The position numbers and the translations under genes were made by a program. This document shows, one piece after another, positions 24,384-33,001 of a stretch of DNA of 47,483 nt. Position 1 is the first letter of the stretch. Each line of letters begins with the position of its first letter. The stretch lies in the NCBI GenBank assembly GCA_021648685.1, contig JAKISI010000023.1, positions 1 through 47,483 of the forward strand, given 5' to 3'. The notes beneath the pieces were generated by a model. That model had not been told where the DNA came from. It did not search any database and saw only the letters and a program-made list of their open reading frames with translations. The stretch comes from Candidatus Polarisedimenticolaceae bacterium. GTDB taxonomy: Bacteria > Pseudomonadota > Gammaproteobacteria > Chromatiales > Chromatiaceae.

Positions 24384-27008
24384 CTCGCCGGCCTCATCCT
24401 GAGGCAGCGGCCTGCTGAAGAGAAAGCCCTGCCCCCTTGCGCATTGGTGTTTTTTAAGAAACTCCAGCTGCTCTGTGGTCTCGATCCCCTCTGCAATCAC
24501 ATTGAGTCGCAGCTTTTTGGCCAGGTCAATGATGCTTGCCGCAATCTCGGCAGAGTCGGGGTCGTGCATCACATCCCGCATGAAGGTGTGGTCCAGTTTC
24601 AGGATGTCGATCGGCAGCTGCTTCAGGTAGGTAAAGGAGGAGTAGCCGGTGCCAAAGTCATCCATGGCGATCTGGATGCCCATTGCTCGTAACTGCTTCA
24701 GGGTCTGGATGGTGTGGCCGAGGTTGTCCATCATTGCGGTCTCTGTGATCTCGAAGATGAGCTGCTCCGGCCGGAATTTGCTCTCGCTCAGTAGCTCATT
24801 CACGGTGCGCATGAAATCTTCTCTGGTGAATTGGTGCGCCGATATGTTGATGGACATGTAGAGCGAGTTGTTGAGCTGTTGACTCCAGTGATCCAGCTGC
24901 TGGCAGGCCTTTCTGAGTACCCACTCCCCAATCGGAACAATGAGGCCTCGCTCTTCGGCTATGGGGATGAACTTTGCCGGCGAGATGAAGCCGGACTCCG
25001 GGTGCCGCCAGCGGATCAACGCCTCGAAGCCCATGACGGTTTCGGTTTTAAGGTGGTAGATGGGTTGGTAGTAGAGGCTGAACTCGTCCCGCTCCAGCCC
25101 TTTTCTCAGGTCTGCCTCCAGGATGACGCGCTCTCTGACGCGGCTCTCCATCTCTGCGGTAAAGAACTGATAGTTATTTCTTCCACGCTCTTTGGCGTGA
25201 TACATGGCGGTATCCGCATTCCTGATCAATGTGTCGGTGTTGTCGCCATCGTTGGGGTAGAGTGCGATGCCGATGCTGGCGCCCAGGTGGATATTGTGTC
25301 CGCCCAGATCAAATGGGGTCTTGAACAGAGCCAGCATCTTGTTGGCAATCGAGGCGGCATCGGCCTCGCTGGATATTTGGGTCAGCAGGATGGTGAACTC
25401 ATCACCACCCATGCGCGAGACGGTATCCTCTACGCGAATGATCTGGCTGAGTTGAGCTGCGAGCCGATGCAGGAAGATATCCCCCATGTGGTGCCCAAGC
25501 GTGTCGTTGAGGTTTTTGAAGTGGTCAACATCCATAAACATGATGGCCAGCTGATCATGGCTTCTTTTGGCGTGGGCGATGGCTTGCAGCAGGCGATCCT
25601 GGAACAGCAGCCGGTTGGGCAGCTCTGTGAGTGGGTCATGAAAGGCGCGATGCCTGATCCTGTCTTCACTCTCCTTGATGTCGGTAATATCATAGAAGAT
25701 AGCGGTATAGCGGATGGCCTTGCCAGCAGAGTCTTTGATGGTTGAGATGGTCAGGCGCTCTGGATAGATTTCACCGCTTTTGCGTCGGTTCCATATCTCC
25801 CCTTTCCAGGAGCCTTGCGTGATGATGGATTTCCACATCTGCTTGTAGAATGGCGGCTCATGTTTGTTTGATTTCAGTAGCCGGGGGGTGTTGCCGATGG
25901 CCTCTTCCGCGCTGTAGCCGGTGATGTCGGTAAAGGCGGGGTTTACAGAGAGGATGCGCCCTTTTACATCGGTCACCATGATCCCTTCAATGGTGTGTTC
26001 GTATACATGGGAGGCGAGCATCAGCTCCTCTTCAGAGAGCTTCCGCTCCAGCTCTGCGCCAGCCCGTGCAGCAATGATATTCAGAACCTCTTTTGCATTT
26101 TTGGGCAGGACAAGCGCTTTGCGTGAGATGCCGCAGAGGATGCCAATGGTCTGGTTTTCGCTGTTTCTTAGCGGGATGCCGACATAGCTCTCTGCCTTGA
26201 GTCGGGTCAGTGTTTTATTGTTTGGAAAGAGCTGGGTAAGATTTTTGGGGTAAAAGCAGTAACCACTGCATGTGGCTTTGTTGCAAGGGGTGTTTTTCAG
26301 CTCATAGGTGGTGTTGGCGACGGGTTTGCCATCGATCTGCATGGAGAGGGTGGTGACGTGATCCGGCTTTTCGAGCAGGCCAACCAAGGTAACATCCAGA
26401 TTAAGCCAGGCAGAGAGGCGATGTACGATGGTTTCAAAAAACTTGTCCCCAATGGCGCCAGCGGTCGTCTCCATCAGGGTGTGGATGGCCTGCTCAACCT
26501 GCCGCTGCTCCGTGACATCACGGGATATAAAGGCATAGCCTACGGTATTTTTGTTCCGATCCAGGATTTTTGAAATCCTGGCTTCGAGCTGCCTCTCTCC
26601 TTCGCTCGACAAAGCGGCAAACGAGAAGCAGTGCTCCCCCTCTTTAGCCACCCTCTCTATGGCATCTTCAAGGCGCTGGGATTTTATATCTCTGTCCGCA
26701 TGGATCTGCATTACAGTACGGCCAACGACCTCTTCGGCCTTGCATCCAAACAGCTGTTCCGCTTTGGGGTTAAAGTAGGTGATGCGGAAATGGGTGTCGG
26801 TGGCCACAATGGCGCTGTCAACCGAAGAGCTGAGGATGCTGTCCAGATAATCACGCCTTTGCTGTAGCGCTTCCCTTGCTTCATTCAGCAGTAATTCATT
26901 GTTTTTAATCAGTTTTTGCAGAGAATCGGCCTTTCCACACTCCAGATCCTGAAGGATGCTTTTTTGTGCAATGAGGCCTTCTATTATGGTGTTAATTTGC
27001 TGGGTCAT
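24372..27008 (-). CDS. PAS-GAF-PAS-GGDEF-EAL cyclic-di-GMP signalling protein
   Basis: The 878-residue soluble protein has a short N-terminal coiled coil. PAS 1 follows at about 50-165 (SAIVATDTHFRITYFNPKAE), then a GAF domain at about 185-330 with the Cys-containing NTPCNKATCSGYCFYPKNL, PAS 2 at about 335-450, GGDEF at about 455-615 and EAL at about 625-875. The cyclase motif MGGDEF (534-538) has an RVED inhibitory site five residues before it. The EAL domain keeps EALIRW (662-664), NISAHQF, FEITETAMM and DDFGTGYSS, so phosphodiesterase activity is likely. It probably senses a small ligand or redox state and breaks down or makes c-di-GMP. It is monocistronic and divergent from groESL. Confidence 0.92.
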   Translation of the reverse strand: MTQQINTIIEGLIAQKSILQDLECGKADSLQKLIKNNELLLNEAREALQQRRDYLDSILSSSVDSAIVATDTHFRITYFNPKAEQLFGCKAEEVVGRTVMQIHADRDIKSQRLEDAIERVAKEGEHCFSFAALSSEGERQLEARISKILDRNKNTVGYAFISRDVTEQRQVEQAIHTLMETTAGAIGDKFFETIVHRLSAWLNLDVTLVGLLEKPDHVTTLSMQIDGKPVANTTYELKNTPCNKATCSGYCFYPKNLTQLFPNNKTLTRLKAESYVGIPLRNSENQTIGILCGISRKALVLPKNAKEVLNIIAARAGAELERKLSEEELMLASHVYEHTIEGIMVTDVKGRILSVNPAFTDITGYSAEEAIGNTPRLLKSNKHEPPFYKQMWKSIITQGSWKGEIWNRRKSGEIYPERLTISTIKDSAGKAIRYTAIFYDITDIKESEDRIRHRAFHDPLTELPNRLLFQDRLLQAIAHAKRSHDQLAIMFMDVDHFKNLNDTLGHHMGDIFLHRLAAQLSQIIRVEDTVSRMGGDEFTILLTQISSEADAASIANKMLALFKTPFDLGGHNIHLGASIGIALYPNDGDNTDTLIRNADTAMYHAKERGRNNYQFFTAEMESRVRERVILEADLRKGLERDEFSLYYQPIYHLKTETVMGFEALIRWRHPESGFISPAKFIPIAEERGLIVPIGEWVLRKACQQLDHWSQQLNNSLYMSINISAHQFTREDFMRTVNELLSESKFRPEQLIFEITETAMMDNLGHTIQTLKQLRAMGIQIAMDDFGTGYSSFTYLKQLPIDILKLDHTFMRDVMHDPDSAEIAASIIDLAKKLRLNVIAEGIETTEQLEFLKKHQCARGQGFLFSRPLPQDEAGELLV

Positions 27009-27122
27009 ATCTGCGGCATCCGTATTGTGATGATCTCAGGATTATAGCTGGCCTCCCCGTGCCATGTGATGGTGCTGGAAAGATGCGCTGGGGTGAATAA
27101 TGATTTTTTTTCTGCTCGCCCC

Positions 27123-27150
27123 TTGACTCTGCACATTTCGCCCCTATTAT
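27123..27150 (+). promoter_or_regulatory. groESL promoter, sigma-70/sigma-32-like
   Basis: TTGACT at 27123-27128 and TATTAT at 27145-27150 are 16 bases apart. CTTGAC plus CCCCTATT in the same place also resemble a heat-shock sigma-32 promoter. It ends exactly where the CIRCE operator starts. Confidence 0.65.
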
Positions 27151-27176
27151 TAGCACTCGCTTGCGGTGAGTGCTAA
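27150..27176 (+). promoter_or_regulatory. CIRCE operator (HrcA site) of groESL
   Basis: TTAGCACTC at 27150-27158, nine bases, then GAGTGCTAA at 27168-27176 form a perfect CIRCE inverted repeat. It overlaps the -10 end of the promoter and lies 67 bases before groES. HrcA repressor bound here would block initiation and release it on heat shock. Confidence 0.95.
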
Positions 27177-27243
27177 TTCGCCTCAGCCGCGTTGAAAGGC
27201 GTAAAAATAATTTATCCAGCTACTACTACGGAGATAGCAATCA

Positions 27244-27534
27244 ATGAATATTCGTCCGCTGCACGATCGTGTGATCGTTCGTCGTAAAGAAGAGGAACGC
27301 ACCACCGCAGGTGGCATCATCCTTCCCGATGCCGCTACAGAGAAACCTGTTCTGGGTGAGATTATGGCTGCTGGCAAAGGCAAGATCCTGGAAAATGGTG
27401 ATGTACGCCCACTGGATGTACAGGTTGGTGACACCGTATTGTTCGGCAAGTACTCCGGTACCGAGGTGAAGGTTGACGGTGAAGATCTTCTCGTCATGCG
27501 TGAAGAAGACATCATGGGCGTGGTGGAGTCTTAA
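27244..27534 (+). CDS. groES: Co-chaperonin GroES
   Basis: The 96-residue product begins [20 protein letters not shown], the canonical start, and contains the mobile loop [15 protein letters not shown] that contacts GroEL. It caps the GroEL ring during ATP-driven protein folding in the cytoplasm. The gene lies behind the CIRCE operator and 103 bp before groEL. Confidence 0.98.
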   Translation: MNIRPLHDRVIVRRKEEERTTAGGIILPDAATEKPVLGEIMAAGKGKILENGDVRPLDVQVGDTVLFGKYSGTEVKVDGEDLLVMREEDIMGVVES

Positions 27535-27604
27535 TCCCACCCGTCAGGCAACCGCTGAGCCGCTCTGCGCGACAGTTCGCTGCACTCCGGTTCTGGCAGA
27601 TTGA

Positions 27605-29290
<1,686 letters not shown>

Positions 29291-29315
29291 GCTGTTGGTT
29301 GCAATCTGTCGCTTT

Positions 29316-29349
29316 AAAAGCCCCACTAGCGTTTAGTGGGGCTTTTTTT
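29316..29349 (+). terminator. Rho-independent terminator of groESL
   Basis: AAAAGCCCCACTA pairs with TAGTGGGGCTTTT around a short GCGT loop and is followed by more T. The stem starts 26 bases after the groEL stop. Confidence 0.93.
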
Positions 29350-29384
29350 GTGCTTTGTTTAATCTGAATTTTCTAAGTTATGTT

Positions 29385-30023
29385 ATGTCTACGCTGTTGT
29401 TTCGATTAAAAGATGGTGCAAGCATTGCATTTATTGATGGCTTTGCACTGACACTCGCAATGGGCGTGCTCTTCTGGGGGCCGGTTCGCAATTAGAAAAA
29501 AGAGCTGCGCCTGCGCGATGGCTTTATGGTGGTGATCATGTTCTGGACAGTGCTGTGGCTGGCTGGATCACTGCCGTTTATGCTGGCGGAAAGCCCACAG
29601 ATGTCGATAATCGATTCAATCTTTGAATCCATCTCCTGCCTGACCACCACCGGTGCAACGGTCATTGTGGATCTGGATGCACTGCCGCAATCCGTACTCT
29701 ATTACCGGCAACAACTCCAGTGGCTGGGCGGCATGGGCATTATCGTGCTGGCGGTTGCGGTACTGTCGATGTTGGGCATTGGTGGCATGCAGCTCTATTG
29801 GGCAGAGACCCCAGGCCCGATGAAAGATACCAAGCTCACCCCACGCATAACTGAGACGGCCAAGGCGCTCTGGTATATCTGCCTTGGGCTGACAGTGACG
29901 TGTGCTCTGGGCTATTGGGCAGCAGGCATGAGTTTTTTTGATGCGATATGCCATGCCTTTTCCACCGCCGCCATCGGTGGCTTTTCAACCCATGATGCGA
30001 GCATGGGCTACTGGGCTAAATAA
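29385..30023 (+). pseudogene. trkH: TrkH potassium-uptake protein fragment, interrupted and truncated
   Basis: The frame from 29385 aligns with TrkH from about residue 28 of the E. coli protein, so roughly 27 N-terminal residues are missing. It runs into an in-frame TAG at 29493-29495 (after LFWGPVRN). It is open again from 29526, with the filter-like [10 protein letters not shown], the [20 protein letters not shown] segment, [20 protein letters not shown] and the second loop [18 protein letters not shown]. It then stops after Ala-Lys, leaving only the first half of the usual 480 or so residues. The internal stop, lost start and lost C-terminal half mean no functional channel. A complete trkH or another K+ system should exist elsewhere. 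Confidence 0.85.
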
Positions 30024-30417
30024 GCTTTAGCCTATTTGCTAATGTTAGTTACCACTGTTGTAAAGGCGCATGAATAGGATAATGGTTTATGCGCAAGCTT
30101 AAAGCTGAGTCATGGCACATCTGCCCGACCTAAGCAGGTGTTGGCAATGGCGTGCTGGCTTAATGAGCAGGCCCTGCGTATTGTGGCAATAGGTGGTTCA
30201 ACAACATCATAAAGGACGGAAGGAGGAGCGTATATCGACTCTTTTGCATATTGCAATTTGTTCCCAAGTGATTTTGTTATGGCAAGTGATCAGCTGTGAC
30301 CCCTATAAAAATAAGGCGGTATAGTGGAATTAGCTTCCTTGCTAAGGTTGCAGCCAGTGTGGATGCAGAGCTATGATATGGATATAGGATTTTGTTTAAG
30401 GAAGCGAGGAGGTAAAA
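30024..30417. other. Non-coding region between trkH remnant and orphan secreted protein
   Basis: It contains a hairpin at 30066-30094 (GCGCATGAA and TTTATGCGC, one mismatch) and an outer short inverted pair (AGCTTTA at 30023-30029, TAAAGCT at 30100-30106) that brackets it next to the trkH break. A candidate promoter for the next gene is TGGCAA at 30280-30285 and TATAAA at 30304-30309, 18 bases apart. No gene is supported. Confidence 0.4.
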
Positions 30418-30891
30418 ATGGTCAAGCTATACAAGTTATTGGTTCTGATTTGCTTGGTATCTGCTGCAAGTGTGGTTGTTGCTGATGTTGGGCAAGATAT
30501 CAAGGATGGAATGAATATTGAGTCAGCGCTCAAAGAAGCAGTGGCAGGTGGCATGACGATAGACCAGGCAATCTCTAATGCTATTACTCTTAACCCGGAG
30601 TTGAGCAAGGCGGTGGTGACTGCTGCCTTTACTATATTGAATACGCTTCCCGATAGTGCTTGTGAGATCCTTGATGAGGATGGCAAGCAATTAACACCGC
30701 CTGAGTTTGATGATCAGGAGGCTTGTGGCAATAGAATTATCCAAGAGGCCTTGGCGGCTAATGAAAACCTTGATCCACAAGAGATAACTGCGGCAGCAGC
30801 AGCAGGAGTGACTGGTGGGCCAGGTGGGCCAGGTGTTATGGCAGGCCCAGGAGATGGCAATCGTGGCGGTAATATTGCTTCCCCAAGTTAG
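30418..30891 (+). CDS. Orphan secreted protein with helical repeats and Gly/Pro-rich tail
   Basis: I do not recognise this 157-residue protein. A strong ribosome site (GAGGAGG) and a signal peptide (MVKLYKLLVLICLVSAASVV, cleavage near ADV) point to export. The mature part begins with short amphipathic units of similar wording, MNIESALKEAVAGGM then MTIDQAISNAITLN. Next comes an acidic region with two cysteines (CEILDEDG and EACGN), then an Ala-rich helix, and a tail GGPGGPGVMAGPGDGNRGG. No lipobox or cell-wall signal is seen. It has its own candidate promoter and terminator. It lies next to the polysaccharide cluster, so an extracellular-matrix role is possible but unproven. Confidence 0.7.
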   Translation: MVKLYKLLVLICLVSAASVVVADVGQDIKDGMNIESALKEAVAGGMTIDQAISNAITLNPELSKAVVTAAFTILNTLPDSACEILDEDGKQLTPPEFDDQEACGNRIIQEALAANENLDPQEITAAAAAGVTGGPGGPGVMAGPGDGNRGGNIASPS

Positions 30892-30916
30892 TTTGTAATC
30901 AACAATGCTTCTTAAT

Positions 30917-30944
30917 AAAGACTCTCCATTCGGAGGGTCTTTTT
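30917..30944 (+). terminator. Rho-independent terminator after the orphan secreted protein
   Basis: AAAGACTCTCC pairs with GGAGGGTCTTT around an ATTC loop and runs into T. The stem starts 26 bases after the stop codon. Confidence 0.85.
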
Positions 30945-31031
30945 GTTTGTGCAGTAAAAGAGTGGCGTTGCCGTGGTAGATATGTAATCCCAAATATCAA
31001 ATTATTGTTGTAACTTATTGAAAATAAAGTG

Positions 31032-31060
31032 TTGCATCGCATTCTTTGCTATTTTAGTGT
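31032..31060 (+). promoter_or_regulatory. Candidate promoter of the polysaccharide cluster
   Basis: TTGCAT at 31032-31037 and TAGTGT at 31055-31060 with 17 bases between, in an AT-rich stretch about 135 bases before the first cluster gene. The -10 is weak. It lies after the previous terminator, so some promoter must be in this 250-bp gap. Confidence 0.3.
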
Positions 31061-31194
31061 ATGTGGCATCTAATACAGGCGTTTTATTCCTAAGTCAGTG
31101 CCCGGGCAGGTGTTAAGCGTGGTTTTTAACTCTTTGGTAATAAAACAAATATACTGTGATTAAGCGCATTAAACGTAAGTGCTGGAGCTGCGTT

Positions 31195-32400
31195 ATGAAT
31201 AGGGGAAAACTCTATCCCATCCTGATATTGGCCTTTGTGTCCATTGGTATCTCTGCTGCCGAAGAAGAGAGGCCGCCGCCCGGGTTTTATCCTGACCTCG
31301 GTTTAGAGCTTGTCTTTGATGATAATATCCGCCGCACCGAAGATAATGAGGTGGAAGATTGGTATACCCGCTTGAGGCCAAAGTTTGACTGGATATGGGC
31401 TTTTGGTCGTCATGAGCTGGATATCAGTGCTGAGATTGACTCCTGGCACTATGCCAAAGAGAGCAACGAGAACTCTTTTGATCGCTATCTTCTGGCTGAG
31501 CTGGATCTGGATATTAGTCGCCTGATAGATGTTAATCTGGCTGCTGGCTATTCCCGTTCTCACACCCTGCGTGGACATGATCCCAGTGCTGCAACTGTAG
31601 ACCCTAATCTCTGGAAAACCGTGGGTGCATCCGGTGAGTTTATCTATGGCCGTCGCAGCAACCAAATGCAGCTCTCCCTGCTGCTGGATCGCCAGGAGAT
31701 TCAGTTCCTGAATAATGATCTGGAGGGACGTGACCATGATAAAGATACCATCCAGGCAACAGTGTTCTATAACTGGGGGGCTAAAACCCAGCTGTTGGTA
31801 AAGGTCTCTCGTGTGGAATTCGATTATGAGCGAAAATACGCCCCTATTGCGCCAGGGGGGGCTGAGCTGGATAGCTCTGAGATGGGATATCACGTCGGCA
31901 TTAATTGGGAGGCGAGCTATAAAACCTCTGGAGAATTCAGTATTGGGATGACAAAAAAGGAGCTGGATGATTCCCGCTTGAAGGGTTTCAGTGGCCTTAC
32001 GACTGCGCTAAAGCTCAAATGGGCACCTAAAAGCTACAGCGTAGTCGACCTGTTGCTTGAGCGCAGCTCTCAGGAAACCAAGCAGGCCTCCACTAGCTAT
32101 GTGGTTAAAAATCAGTTCTCTGCTGATTGGTCCCACGAGCTGACACGGCGATTGACCATGGAGAGTGGCATTACCCTGGAATTTGATAAGTGGAGTCAGA
32201 TTCGTGAAGATGAGCTCTTCGACCTCTACTGGGGGGTAGAGTACAGCCTGCTTCGCTGGATGGATATTGGTGTACGGTATACCTTTTCAAATCGTGATTC
32301 CAACATCCCCGGTCTCGATTACGATTCAAACGTCATAATGTTTACTGTTCAAGCCTTCAGAAATAAGCCGGGTCGGTCGAAAAGAATAATGGGTCCTTAA
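31195..32400 (+). CDS. Outer-membrane beta-barrel protein of the polysaccharide cluster
   Basis: The start at 31195 is preferred over GTG 31156: GGAG lies 7 bases before it and it opens directly with a signal peptide (MNRGKLYPILILAFVSIGIS, then AAEEE). The 401-residue product shows alternating polar/hydrophobic strands throughout, for example LDISAEIDSWHYA and QMQLSLLLDRQEI. It has FDDNIRRTEDNE near the N-terminus and ends in an aromatic strand (VIMFTVQAF), as in BBP2/EpsL-like barrels found at the head of exopolysaccharide loci. It may provide the outer-membrane exit or secretion surface. The exact role is unknown. Confidence 0.75.
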   Translation: MNRGKLYPILILAFVSIGISAAEEERPPPGFYPDLGLELVFDDNIRRTEDNEVEDWYTRLRPKFDWIWAFGRHELDISAEIDSWHYAKESNENSFDRYLLAELDLDISRLIDVNLAAGYSRSHTLRGHDPSAATVDPNLWKTVGASGEFIYGRRSNQMQLSLLLDRQEIQFLNNDLEGRDHDKDTIQATVFYNWGAKTQLLVKVSRVEFDYERKYAPIAPGGAELDSSEMGYHVGINWEASYKTSGEFSIGMTKKELDDSRLKGFSGLTTALKLKWAPKSYSVVDLLLERSSQETKQASTSYVVKNQFSADWSHELTRRLTMESGITLEFDKWSQIREDELFDLYWGVEYSLLRWMDIGVRYTFSNRDSNIPGLDYDSNVIMFTVQAFRNKPGRSKRIMGP

Positions 32401-32416
32401 TTTGGCAAGGTAAGCA

Positions 32417-33001
32417 ATGATCACAATCAGAAGCCCCTTTCTCTTCTATGCAGGAATTCTGGCTATTTTTTTGAGTGCAGCAGCACTGGCAGCAGATGGA
32501 GGCGATTATAAGCTGTCCACTGGCGATGTACTCAGCATATCCGTCTTTGATGAACCTGACCTTAGTCTGGATGAGGTGCGAATAGCCGCTACCGGCGTTA
32601 TCTCTTTTCCGCTGCTGGGTGAGATCAAGGTTGTGGGTCTCACTGCTATACAAGTGGAGCGGCAACTGAAAGAAATGCTGCTTGATGGCTACCTGAAACA
32701 TCCCAAGATTACGGTTTCCATCAAAGAGTACCGTCTGTTCTATGTGCATGGTGAGGTAAAATCGCCGGGTGGATATAATTATCAGAATGGGCTGACAATA
32801 AGAAAGGCCATTGTATTGGCAGGTGGTTTTACCGAGCGTGCTTCCAAAGAGAAAATCACCCTGGTTACTGAGGAGGAAGTTGCGGCCTCAAGAGGTACTG
32901 AAGGTGGCAAAAGCTCATGGGGTGACGAGGCGGTAAGGGTTGGCTTGAATCACCCAGTTCGCCCTGGAGATGTTGTTACCGTTGGGGAGAGTTTCTTTTG
33001 A
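32417..33001 (+). CDS. Wza-like polysaccharide export protein
   Basis: The 194-residue protein has a signal peptide (ending near AAALAAD), then the Poly_export domain with YKLSTGDVLSISVFDEPDLS and LLGEIKVVGLT, followed by one SLBB domain with YVHGEVKSPGGYNYQNGLTI and AIVLAGGFTERASK. It is shorter than Wza (about 380) and has no lipobox Cys. It therefore belongs to the small periplasmic-type export proteins that pair with an outer-membrane barrel, which fits the preceding gene. Its stop overlaps the TTG start of the next gene. Confidence 0.88.
   Translation: MITIRSPFLFYAGILAIFLSAAALAADGGDYKLSTGDVLSISVFDEPDLSLDEVRIAATGVISFPLLGEIKVVGLTAIQVERQLKEMLLDGYLKHPKITVSIKEYRLFYVHGEVKSPGGYNYQNGLTIRKAIVLAGGFTERASKEKITLVTEEEVAASRGTEGGKSSWGDEAVRVGLNHPVRPGDVVTVGESFF

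Noticed and set aside
30113-30124. TGGCAC followed by CTGC as a sigma-54 promoter
   Set aside because: The GG to GC distance is 7 instead of 10 bases.
30315-30325. GGCGGTATAGT resembling an RfaH ops element
   Set aside because: It differs at the G after GGCGGTA and lies about where transcription would begin from the candidate promoter, so it would not act on elongating polymerase.
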